In this document: positions 10,211-19,859 of the stretch, piece after piece | Numbering within the stretch: the stretch's first letter is position 1 | Layout of the letters: every line of letters begins with the position of its first letter | Source: Polyrhizophydium stewartii | Lineage: Eukaryota > Chytridiomycota > Chytridiomycetes > Rhizophydiales | Assembly: GCA_027604665.1 (NCBI GenBank) | Contig: JADGIZ010000086.1 | Span: forward strand, 1-27,947 | Direction of reading: 5' to 3' | Length of the DNA stretch: 27,947 nt | Notes under the pieces: model-generated | What the model was told of the DNA's origin: nothing | The model's database searches: none | Seen by the model: only the letters and a program-made list of their open reading frames with translations | Translations under genes and position numbers: made by a program

Positions 10211-10616
10211 TGCGCAGCCACTGCTGCACCCTCCTTTGCCTCGGCAAGGAAACCACGGGTGCGAATCAGCACTATTCACAATTGTAAATTTGGCAATGGT
10301 GAGCTTCTGTGTATTGATCGGGCGCCTGAGGCCGATTACCGATTAATGCGATTCGACAATTTGCCGATAATCCTCACATGTGAGGCCAAATAGTTAATCG
10401 TGGAAGAGCCGCCCCGCGGGCACTTGAGCCGCTGCCGCGGCCGGCCTTCCGTGGCCGCGGCCGGCGCCAAACGGGGGGGGGGGAAACCCGCACATCCACC
10501 TGTTCACCTCGCGCCGCGCGCGCTGTGCCCGCGGGCGGCCGACCACGCTGTCCTTTCTGCCGGCTGACATTTTTCTTTCTGTCTGCTGCAACTCGGCCGC
10601 AGCACCCAAGCGCATC
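10211..10616. other. Gene-free stretch with a palindrome and an 11-G run
   Basis: This spacer separates the zinc-finger/Fanzor-like gene from the neuroguidin gene. I see no exon in it. Its left part (10265-10400) is unusually A+T-rich for the window and holds several CGATTA/TAATCG words plus a perfect palindrome CCTCACATGTGAGG at 10372-10385. Its right part is very GC-rich with an 11-G homopolymer at 10473-10483. The promoter of the downstream gene is presumably at the right end. Confidence 0.4.
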
Positions 10617-11877
10617 ATGAGCAATGAAGCGTCTGCTTTCGTTGCCCATGCTGCGCAGATCCGCGACAAGGTCGCCGAAGTCCGCGCCCGCCTGAGTCCG
10701 CTGATCAAGAGGTGCGCGGCCCTGAGCCTCTGCGCGCGCAGGCTGCCTGTGCTGACTCTGGCGGCGCTGCCTTGGTTCCAGGATCAAGGCGGGCGAGCTG
10801 GAGACAGCGCAGGGCGTCAGCCTTCTCGAGGTCCGCCTGCACACGATGCTGGGCTACATCACCAATCTCGGCTTCCTATCGTTGCTCAAGCTGCATGGGC
10901 AGTCCATCAGCGGCCACCCGGTCGTGGACCGTCTGATTGAGCTGCGCACGGTGCTTGAGCGCACAAAACCGCTCGAACAGAAGCTCAAGTACCAGATCGA
11001 CAAGCTCATCAAGGCCGCGGTCATGCATGAGGACAGCCAGCGGATGGGCGAAGACATGGGCGACACTACCGATGCCGCGCTCAGCGTCAAGAACCCGCTG
11101 CAATTCAAGCCCAATCCCGCTGCGCTTGCGGGTGACGCCGGAGACGCTGGTAGCGACAACGGTAAGTGCATTTCTGCCGTTGCAGCGGCCTGCCAGCTCT
11201 TTTGGCTGACATTTGGCAATGCTTTCCACGAAGATGGCGCCGGAAAGGCAAAGGAGGACGAGCCGTCAGGCGTCTACAGGCCGCCTCGGGTGGCCCCCAT
11301 GATGTACGACGACAGCTCCAACGCGCGGCGCGGCCGGCTTTCCCAGCAGCTCAAAGAACGCGCAACAAAGTCTCGCATGCTCGGCGACCTGCAGGCCGAG
11401 TTTGACGACAGGCCAGAGGAGATGGACGCCGAGGGCACTGGCTACGGAGCGCGCGGGCGCGCACGCACAAAGGAGGACGAGCGCATGCTCGAGCGCCAAG
11501 AGTTCGAGGAGGCCAACTTCATCCGCCTCAGCCTGAGCAAAAAGGACAAGAAGATGCAGCGCGACTTGCAGACCCGCGGCCACCTCATGCGCTTCCAGAA
11601 CGAGTTCCGCGACCTCGACGCCGACTTCCGTGACCTTGCCGACGTGCACCACGCCGTCGAGCAGGAGGACGATGCAAAGTATGGCAAGGGACTGGCCGGC
11701 AAGCGCAACAAGCGAGCCGAAAAGTTTGCAGAAGCCAGCGCATCCAAGCGCGCACGCTTCGAAAGCACCGAGGACATGATCAAGACGGCCGCGCGCACCA
11801 AGCGCAGTCAGATGGGCAAGGACGCATTCCGCACGCAGAAGCGCATCGTCAAGCGCTTCGGCGGGCCTAAAAAGTAA
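10617..11877 (+). CDS. NGDN: Neuroguidin/Lcp5, Sas10/Utp3/C1D-family ribosome-biogenesis factor
   Basis: Members of this family act in the small-subunit processome during 18S rRNA maturation in the nucleolus. Three exons, 10617-10711, 10782-11161 and 11234-11877, join in phase to give 372 residues, close to yeast Lcp5 and human neuroguidin. The N-terminal Sas10/C1D helical domain spans roughly residues 25-105 (ETAQGVSLLEVR, LGFLSLLKLHG, LIELRTVLERTKPLEQKLKYQIDKL in pieces). The diagnostic YRPPRVAPMMYDD motif lies near residue 172. The C-terminus is Lys/Arg-rich and ends KRFGGPKK, as expected for a nucleolar RNA-binding protein. The second intron has a GTAAGT donor and an AAG acceptor at 11233. 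Only about 120 bp separate its stop from the next ATG on the same strand. Confidence 0.9.
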
Positions 11878-11998
11878 CTTCATTAAAGCTCTAATCTGCC
11901 GCGACCGCCGGCCTTGTGCCCCAATCCTGTGCGCTGGGTGCCGACCGAGTCGACTTGCTCGCTGGTCGGGCCATCCAACTTTGCCGGCATTCTTGGCG

Positions 11999-14900
11999 AT
12001 GCGCCGGCGCGGCGGCGGCCGCGACTGGGACCGCGACCGCCTGTGGGATCTCGACCGCCGCGACGACCGCCGCGACGGCTGGCGGGACGACCTCGACCTC
12101 GACCGCGACCGCGACAGGGACTGGGACCGCGACCGCGACCGAGACCGGGACCGAGACCGCGACCTCGCCTTTGGCGGGTTCGGACCAGCCTCCTCGATGC
12201 TCATGCGACCGCACGACCTTGGCCACCTGCACGGCCACCCGCACGGGCCCCCGCTGCACGGGCCTCCGCCGCGCACCTACTCCCACGGCCAGCACGGCCC
12301 GGCGCACGGTTATCCGCCTCCGTATGCGTCTGCGCCCGCGCCTGCGTCGGCGCCGTTGTCTGCGTTGGCGTCGTCGGCCCAGGCGCAGCACCAGCGGCCC
12401 GCGGCGCTTGCCCCGCAGCCGCTGCACCGGCTCCACAGCGACTCTGCTGGCATGTATTACGGCGCACACCCGCCCGCCGACTCGGCCGTCGCTCACACGC
12501 ACCCGGGCCACGCAACCCATGGGCCTGTGTTGACACCGGATCTCGTGGTCGAGGCCTTCAAGCGTGGAGGCCACTTCGACGCCCTGCGCAAGTCGCTGCT
12601 CGAGGACTTCCAGGCTGGGCCCGAGGGCAGGGCGCTGGTTGCGCAGCTGCAGCATATCCTGCACTCGCAGGGCCCGCGCGAGATCCAAATGTTCTCGGCC
12701 GACGGTGCGCTGCTCGACTCGGTCGGACTGCAGGCCCGCATGTTGTCGATCATGAACCGGGCGCCGCTCTTTGCCGAGCTGCCCCACGGCATCAAGTCGC
12801 TGCTGCGCACCGACGACTGTCAGCGCCGCATGCGCCAGGCAATGTACAAGGCGGTGGACAAGATTCGCGACGAGTTCCGTCGAGGTCTGTGTTCTGTCTG
12901 CTGCCGCCGCCGATCCCGGCCCGTCCCACTGACACACGGTTGAGTGCAGCTAAAGAAGAGGAAGAGCGCAAGATGGCGGCCCCTTCGACTGCATCGGCAG
13001 ATCCGCAACTCAAGAGCCCTATCGCTTCATCCGACGGCAAGACAGATCTTGTGCGCACGCCGTCCGCCCGGTCCCCTGTTTCTGGCCCGGTCTCGGCACC
13101 TCCGTCGGCATCAATGGCTCGCAAGCTGTCATCAGCTGTGCAGCAGTCTCCGACTGTCAAGACCCCACAGGGCTTGTTTGCCAACGGGGATTCTTCTCAA
13201 ACGCCCCAAGCGCTTTCGAAGCAGCGTTCTGAGCAGCCAGGGCCAGACTCGGAGCACGAGTCCGGCGAGGTCACAGATTCGCCTCGCTCGCCGCCGGCAA
13301 GGTCCTTGGAGCGCCAGGTCGAGCCTCCTGCCAAACCCGCCATTGAGGCGACCGAGACAGAGCACGGCCGCGGGTCGCAAATGGATGTCGACTCTCATCC
13401 TGTGCCAGCCCTGTCCGGAGAGGCCAAAAAAGCGCTGCGCAATGAGGCGCAACAGGCCAAGCATGCCGATCTTCCGCCTCCCGCCGAGTCCGACAGCGAT
13501 CAAACCGGCTCGGATCAAGACCTTGGCATCAAGAAGCGTCCATCTCGATCGGGATCGGCCTCGTCGCGAGCGTCTTCTAAAAATGCGTCCCGGCGCACAT
13601 CGCGATCTTCGTCCGTCTCCAAGCCTTTGGCGACCGAGCCAAACGTTTCTGGCAAGCCCAAGCAGCGCCGCGCCTCGCAGAGCAACAAGTCTCGTCGGGC
13701 ATCTGCATCAAATGCCGCTGAAAGCGGAAGCGACAACGAAGGCCATTCACGGATTAACGCTGACGGCGGCAGCGCGACAAGCGATGCTGCAAGCGATGCC
13801 GAAAGGCCACCCAGGCGGGGAAAAGCTCAAAAAGCTGTCTCGACTGGCAAGGCAGCTGCACGGAAACGCTCCGGCGCGCCTTCCAAAGCCGCGCAACAGC
13901 CAGAGGCCACAGACGGCACGGCGAGTGCAAATGAGAGCGAGATGTCCGACGCACAGGCGGCCGCGTCCCAGCGGCGGGTACAGCCAAGTGCCAAGAGCTC
14001 TCGAGCAGCGCCAACGGGCCAGACAAGTTCCTCTCGAAAGCGTGCCAGGACAGCGCCAAAGAAGTCAGATTCCCAGCCACCGCGGGCAAGATCCTCGACG
14101 CCTTCGGCCGGCCCTGCCAAGCCAGATTCGAGCAAGAAAGGGCGTCGGCAAAAGGCCGTCCCCATCATCGACGTGCCACCATCGTCGTCGTCGTCCGCCG
14201 ACTCGGACTCGGACGTCGCCGAGCCCAACCACGCAGGCGCAGCAGCCTTCCTCGGCCGGCATGCGCGTCAGCACACCGCTACGACAAACAGCAGCGTCGC
14301 GCCATCCCCGCCATCGACCAGCGATGCTCCCGTGTATCTGCTGCCGCCAGCCGGAGATGGCGAAGAGGGTACATATCCCTGCGGTTCTGTCGTTGCAGCC
14401 TTTGTGCAAGTCAGGGACGACAGCGACAGCGACCAGAGCGGCAGCGACGATGACAGCGGTGGACCGGCCCGTGGCCGCAGCCGCGGATCGAAGCCAAACT
14501 CCACCAGACTCAAGGAGTCGTGCTACCAGGTCATGATCGAAGCTTACTCGCCAGAGGACAGGGTACGTCAGCATCGCCTCGGATACCAACGACTGCTGGC
14601 GCTGTGCTTTGCGGCTGACTCTGACGCACGCTTGTGCAGATGTACACGGTCGTGGACAACGACCCGGACTCGGATCTGGACGAGCCCGTTTGGCGAGTTG
14701 CCGAGCACAAGATCGTCGACTTCAAGGCGCTGGCGACACTGCAGCGCAACGTGCGGGTTGGCGAGCGGGTCTATGCGCTCTTCCGAGACGAGAGCGATGA
14801 CGAGCAAACAACCGAGTTTTACCAAGCGCAGGTGGTGCGCGTGCTCAAGGTGAGCCGATCGTGTCGCCCGTGAGGATGCGTGGCCGCGCGGGCCCATTGC

Positions 14901-15021
14901 TCGAGATGGGGTGCTGACGTGGACCGCGCAGAACGGCGTTGCCGTCAGGTTCGAGGACGGCGACATGAGCGTCGTCCGCCACGACGAGTTCTTCCTGGCG
15001 AGCGATGTCCGCCACACATAG
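11999..15021 (+). CDS. RD-repeat, SHG1/BOD1 (COMPASS) domain and C-terminal Tudor-like domain protein
   Basis: Four exons, 11999-12884, 12950-14562, 14640-14849 and 14932-15021, join in phase to 932 residues. Residues about 8-60 are Arg-Asp dipeptide repeats (RDRDRDWDRDRDRDRDRD), followed by a His/Pro/Ala-rich stretch. Residues about 180-295 match the SHG1/BOD1 pattern: LVVEAFKRGGHFDALRK, then helices ending YKAVDKIRDEF. A long Ser/Lys/Arg-rich disordered region with several basic clusters follows. Residues about 845-930 form a Tudor/SGF29-like fold: VGERVYALFRDES, TTEFYQAQVV and VAVRFEDGDMSVV, the aromatic-acid pattern of methyl-lysine readers. SHG1 and BOD1L are parts of Set1/COMPASS H3K4 methyltransferase complexes, so a chromatin role is likely. 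The short last exon encodes the final Tudor strand. I know of no standard family with this domain order. Confidence 0.78.
12010..12170 (+). repeat. Arg-Asp dipeptide-coding repeat (GACCGC-type hexamers)
   Basis: The N-terminal part of the SHG1/Tudor gene is built from irregular runs of gaccgcgaccg-type hexamers. They encode alternating Arg and Asp with scattered Trp and Leu. Mixed-charge RD or RE dipeptides are common in nuclear-speckle and elongation proteins. Confidence 0.85.
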
Positions 15022-15194
15022 CTCGCTGCGCATCGTCCGTCGGTTGCGCTTGTCTCTGCTTTGCAGCGCATCCGTCTTTTACTAAAGCAGGCTGGCACGG
15101 ACATGCACCGGCGCCAGGCGCTCTTCAGGACGTTGAGGGGGGAGGGATGCGCTTGATTCGCAGGGTCGGACGCCAACACGGCCGCAGAAGGCGC

Positions 15195-15879
15195 TCAAGT
15201 CGAGCGGTAGTTGGGAGGCAGGTATGCAAAGTCCTCGCCGCGCGCCTCAAGGCGCCTGATGGCCTCCTGGCGGGCATGCTGCGACGGCCTGTGTGGGCAC
15301 GGGGATAGAGGCAAGCGTCAGCACTTGCGCCGTCCACGCATCGCCTCGCTCGAGGGCAGGCAGCACTTGCTTTGTCCTCACAAAGTCGGCCACAATCATG
15401 AGGCCGATGCCGCCGTAGATGCCAATGCACCAAATGACCTCCCAGAGGTAGATCTTGCGGCCGCTCTGTTCGCGCAGCGCAGGGAGTGATGCCGAGAAGG
15501 TCGCGGCGCATTGCCGTCAGTACAAGGGCGGCACGGGCAGCGCGCTCGCGGCGGGTGGGCGCTCGCGGCGGGTGGGCGCTCGCGGCGGGTGTGTGGGCAT
15601 GCGCCAGCAGCATGAGCCGCAGCGCGCGCGTACCTTGAGGCCAAACAGCGGGCCACCGGGCTCGTTCGAGTCGTCGTGGTGGTCGTCGTGATGGCCCGAC
15701 GAGGCTGATCTGACTGCACCGAGCGGCGAGCGCATGGCGGGGCGGGCGGCGGCGGCTGCCGCGCGCAGGCCGAGCGCAGCGCAGCGGGGCGCAAAGGCGC
15801 CTGGTGCGGGGACGGCCGCGAGAGAGCGGGCGGAGGCGGCGGCGGCGGCGGCGGCGGTCGACAGAGAGCGGCCCAGCAT
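15195..15879 (-). CDS. NDUFB11: Mitochondrial complex I ESSS subunit (NDUFB11 homologue)
   Basis: This is a supernumerary membrane-arm subunit of NADH:ubiquinone oxidoreductase. Three exons, 15634-15879, 15325-15465 and 15195-15278, all in phase 0, give 156 residues. The first 55 residues are Ala/Arg/Ser-rich without acids, fitting a mitochondrial presequence (MLGRSLSTAAAAAA). They are followed by a His/Asp patch and the fungal ESSS signature NEPGGPLFGLK. A single membrane helix lies near residues 88-111 (WEVIWCIGIYGGIGLMIVAD). The tail ARQEAIRRLEARGEDFAY matches the short amphipathic end of fungal ESSS proteins. The exon 2-3 junction could alternatively use a GTGGAC donor, but the GTGCTG donor with the CGCAG acceptor keeps more of the expected sequence. 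The gene starts only 42 bp from the divergent PCF11 start. Confidence 0.78.
15542..15592. repeat. Three-copy 17-bp tandem repeat in the first ESSS intron
   Basis: The unit gcgctcgcggcgggtgg occurs three times end to end (15542, 15559, 15576), the last copy differing only at its final base. It sits wholly inside the intron between 15466 and 15633. Confidence 0.9.
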
Positions 15880-15921
15880 CGTGTGTTGGAGGCAGAAACC
15901 ATTTCTCGTCTTTCACCCCCA
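15880..15921. promoter_or_regulatory. 42-bp divergent promoter core between ESSS and PCF11 start codons
   Basis: The minus-strand ESSS ATG ends at 15879 and the plus-strand PCF11 ATG begins at 15922. Transcription start sites must therefore overlap the partner gene's leader or coding sequence, or one of the start codons lies further in. No TATA box is visible. Confidence 0.45.
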
Positions 15922-18310
15922 ATGACATCGAGACCGCCCTCGGCCGCGGTGTCCGTGCCGCCGCCGGCCGCCGGCGCGCCGCGCCAGGCGCCGCCGCAGG
16001 CATCGGGCGCCGCCCCCGCGACAGCACCGCGCCCAGACCAGGCGGCCCTCGATGCCGTCCACCAGGCGTACCTGGCTTCGCTCGCGGAGCTGACGTTCAA
16101 CTCCAAGCCCATCATCACCAACCTGACAATCATCGCTCACGAGAGCATCCACGCGGCGCCCGCGGTCGCCCGCGCAATCGAGGACCACCTGCGGAGGGTG
16201 CGTGCGCCGCACTGCCGCCCGTGTGCGCCGCCGCCGCTGCCCGCGGCCCAGCGCTCCGGCCTGCGGCATGCTGACCCCATCCCCACGCCGACCTCGCTCC
16301 TGACGCAGGCGGACGCAAGGCATGTCATTCCGGCCATGTATCTCATGGACTCGATCCTCAAGAACGTCGGCGGCGTCTATCGCTCGTGCTTCGCCCGCAA
16401 CATTGTCGCTGTCTTCAAGGCCGCCTATGCGGCGGTCCCACCACAGGACAAGGCACGGTTGCAGAAGCTCGTCGGGACCTGGAAGACCTTCACGACGACG
16501 ATCTTTCCGCCGCCGACGATTGCCGCCCTCGAACGCCTGTTCCCACAGACACCGGGCTCATCGAGTGCTCCTGCAGGCGCGGCGCCGAGTAAGGCACCTC
16601 CGCCGGCGCCTCCATCTTCAAAGCCCCCATCGCGCCCCCTGACGGTCCACGCACCCGCGAGCGGCGCTTCGCTCGCCGGCGGCGTGTCCGGACTCTCGCT
16701 CGCGGGTGGCCCGATGGCGGCCCCGCCGCCTCGCAGTGGGCCGCTGCCGGCGATGCCGCCGCCCGCAGCGCTACCGCCCATACCGCCCGCGGCGCAACTC
16801 CCCTCGCTATCAGGCCCTGGGATCCCCAATCCTCTTGCGATCGGGCCAAACGGGCCGGCAACTCTGCCCATCCAGCAGCAGATTGCCTCACTGCTTGCAC
16901 GAAAGAGGGCTGCCGTTGCTGCACATCCGAGCGACCCCGCCGATGCGCAGCAGATCCAGGTACTGGAGCAGTTGCTCAGCGTTATTATTACCACGCCGCT
17001 TGACCCGCCAACAATCAATCAAGTCGCCCTCCAGATCCAGAACATGGCGGCTGCAGAGTCTGCCGCGCCTCCTGCCATGCATGCCCCCGATGCTGTCGCA
17101 TCTGCGCCGATGATTGCGCCGAGCCAGTATGGCTCGCTTCAGCCGCCGCTGCCCCCGCATCCGCCTCTTGCCTCGGCGATGTCGGGCCAGCCCTTTGGTT
17201 TTGCCCCACCTCTATCCGCACCGCCGGCACCGCCCGTGCCGTCCGTGCCGCCGGCGCTGGATCCCGCCATGCTTGCGCAGCTCGTTGCGTCGTCCGGCCT
17301 GCCTGGCGTGCCGACATCGGCGCTGGCAGATCTGGCCCGCCCTGATGCCGGCGAGGCACTTCCGGGCATGTTTCCCGGGCCCGGAATGCTTCCGCCCGGG
17401 TTCCAGCCCAGCGCAGCCTCGGCCGCCGCCGCAGCTGCAGCCCTGTTGGCCAACCCGCTGGCATTACAGAGCATCATTGAGCAGGCGGGCGTGAGCTACC
17501 CCGGCGTTCCGGTGTCTGCATCCGCAGCAGCGACGGCAGCGCCGATCGTCGCCGCGCCGCCCCCGCGCTTGACTCAGGACGACCTCACTCGCTTCCATCC
17601 CTCTGCAGTGTTTGCGCTCTATGAAGCGATGCCTCTCCAGTGCAAGCAATGCGGCTTGCGATTCCCAAAGGCGTTTGATGGCGGCTCGCGCATGGACGCG
17701 CATCTCGACTGGCACTTCCGGCAGAACAAGCGCGCGCTGGAACGCGGCAAGCGCACGCTCTCCCGCGACTGGTACGTCCCCGAGGCCGACTGGATCGTCG
17801 AGCGCGATATCGACGTCAGCGACAAGCAAGGTGGGAAAGAGACGATGCTCGCGTGGTGCTCGGATGTGGACTTGAATGATATGGAGCTAACTCGGTTACC
17901 TCGAAGCCGTCTCGGCTCTGTTTGGTGGAGAGCCAGAGGCGTCTGCCGACGATGACAAGAAGGGCCAGCCCGTGCCCGTGCTGCCTGCCACCGAAGAAAC
18001 ACAGCGCTGCAGCGTCTGCTTTGAGGCGTTTGAAAAGTTCTTTGACGAAGAGGAGGAGATCTGGATGATCCGCGGCGCAGTTCAGAGTGGAGACCAGGTG
18101 GGCACCGCGATACGCGCTGGTGGTGTGGTATGCCGTGCGCAACGCTCAAGCCGCTGACGTGCGCCATCGCAGCTTGCCCACCAGGCGTGTCTGGATGGCG
18201 TTTCGGATACCGCCATGGCGGGCACGCAGCAACCAGCTGTAAAACGCAAGCTGAGCGATGCGGTGACTGCCGATGACTCGTTACTGGACGAGAAGAAGCC
18301 GAGGGTTTGA
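15922..18310 (+). CDS. PCF11: PCF11 homologue, cleavage/polyadenylation and transcription-termination factor (CFIA)
   Basis: Pcf11 binds the Ser2-phosphorylated RNA polymerase II tail and links 3'-end cleavage to termination. Four exons, 15922-16197, 16309-17830, 17907-18097 and 18173-18310, join in phase to 708 residues. The CTD-interacting domain covers about residues 41-170 (ELTFNSKPIITNLTIIAHE, VIPAMYLMDSILKNVGGVY, GTWKTF). A long Pro/Ala/Gly-rich linker contains a QQQIASLL helix. Zinc finger 1 starts near residue 537 (CKQCGLRFP with H...H), followed by SRDWYVPEADWI, typical of Pcf11. Zinc finger 2 starts near residue 634 (CSVCFEAFEKFFDEEEEIW, then HQAC). The C-terminus is basic (KKPRV). 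The intron at 17831-17906 has a clear GCTAAC branch point. An upstream non-ATG extension is not supported. Confidence 0.92.
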
Positions 18311-18471
18311 TTCCCAGCCCGCAAGAGACATGCACGGCCATATGCAGACATTAAAAGATGCTCAGCAGCTGTCGCATTTCGTGTCTGACTGCGAGTGGCA
18401 TGGAATGTGTTTGAGCATAAGATGACCAAAATTCCTGAAGTAAGCATTCACTCGCATGCAGTCTCCGACCG

Positions 18472-19623
18472 TCACATCCGCAGATGATCCGCGTGCGAAG
18501 CGCATTCCGCGCACATCTCGAGAAAAATAACGGATGTAATCGAGCCAGCCGTATCTGTGCGGCGCAGCTCAGGAGAAGCGATGGCGCGAGAGACGCAGGC
18601 GCTTGCCAGTTGTGGCGTGATGTATGACGATGTCCGCACGCTGAGGCTTGAAGAATGTGAGCCGGTCTGATCATCAGCTCGCGATGCGCTGCCTGTTGTC
18701 ATTGGCATGATCAACTCGGTCAACGAGGTCGAAAGGCTTGCCAGCTGGTCCTGCGAGAGACGATCCGAGAGAGATTGCGATGAGGCGTCTGTTGCAAGCT
18801 GAGAAACAAACTTGCTGACAGCGCTACGAACGACATCGAGCGCCGCGTCCAAGAACTCTGCATGTCGCGTCAGACTGGCGGAGATGCACACACGCGCACC
18901 AGTGCCGGCGCACCTATGTGGACAAATGCAGCTCGTAGTGCCTTAATAAACGCTTCTGTTGGCAATGAAGATTTGAGGAAATCATGAGCATAAGTCTGAG
19001 AATTTCTCGTGGTTGCGTTTTGGCAGAACGCCTCAATCAGTTGATCCAAAGGTGCGATCTTGTCTGCTGGTTGCTTGCACATGAACTGGGCAATGTGCGA
19101 CGCCCGAAGAATCACGGCCTGCGGGAAGTCTGGGCACACAAGCTCCGAGAACATGTGTACTTCTTCCGGTGTGAAGCGATCTACTTTGAAAAAGGACGTG
19201 AGCCGCACTCGCGCATGGTGGCAGACTCGGGGCTCAAGGCTTCGCAGATGGATCCCACCTTGACACAGGATCTCTGCGAGACGCCGCACAAAAGCGACGC
19301 GGTTTTGCGGCGTCCCGCGAACGTACTCATACTCGCGACCAACCACGTTGACGCCACGCCGCACCTTGTCAAAGCTGGCTCGCGCCAATGTCAGCGCAAA
19401 GGATGAAGGACTTGCGCGGCGGCAAGACATACTAGAGATGCAGGAACATCAGTGCGTTGTCTGGCTGCGCCTCAGCGAGCTGGCACGCTGCATCCTGGCA
19501 GAGAATCTGCGTGAGCCGAAATAACAAGCCAGCGTCCAGGAAGAGACGCCAGACCTCGAGATAGAAGCGGATCTTGTGCTGCTCTGTGTTGTTTGGATGC
19601 AGCCAGGTTGTTGCAGAAGCCAT
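18472..19623 (-). CDS. CSTPP1: CSTPP1 (C11orf49) homologue, centriolar-satellite regulator of tubulin polyglutamylase
   Basis: Three exons, 19433-19623, 18914-19374 and 18472-18857, join in phase through GTATGT and GTGCGC donors to 345 residues, close to the human protein (about 330). Diagnostic conserved blocks appear in order: a helical N-terminus with DAACQLAEAQPDNALMFLHLYF, then YEYVRGTPQNRVAFVRRL, then ELVCPDFPQAVILRASHIA, then a FL..ALDVV-type helix. The Ser/Thr-rich C-terminus is not conserved, as in animals. The animal protein sits at centriolar satellites and supports the tubulin polyglutamylase complex and ciliary microtubule modification. The gene is convergent with PCF11, with a 161-bp gap, and divergent from CSN4, with 236 bp between starts. 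The identification rests on remembered motif order and length. Confidence 0.8.
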
Positions 19624-19859
19624 GCGTCAGGACGCCGCAGCCCGCAGCCAAGGCCAGGTTCGGCGCGCACCGAGATACTCGTGCGAGCTCGCTGCTGGGA
19701 AGAAGGAGCAGTGCGCGGCGTCGACCTCGCCCGGCCCCCGCTGGCGCATCGCCTCGCACGCGGGTCGTCGCGACGGCGCCTTCGCTGCCACTCGCGCACC
19801 TGAGGACGAGGGCAACGCTGGCACTGGCGGCTGGCCTCGAGCAAGATCCCCCAGACCCC

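Noticed and set aside
8050..10339. GTAATCGG at 8050-8057 and CCGATTAC at 10332-10339 as terminal inverted repeats of an element
   Set aside because: Only eight bases match and flanking bases do not; this is within chance for two searched 300-bp flanks, and no target-site duplication was found.
11266..12276. Minus-strand open frame with an RSRSRS run, resembling an SR protein
   Set aside because: The RS run is the reverse complement of the Arg-Asp repeats of the plus-strand SHG1/Tudor gene, and the rest is antisense to neuroguidin exon 3.
12944..14536. Plus-strand 530-codon open frame overlapping the SHG1/Tudor gene in another frame
   Set aside because: It has no domain, and the alternative frame is required to join the SHG1 domain to the Tudor domain with consistent splice phases.
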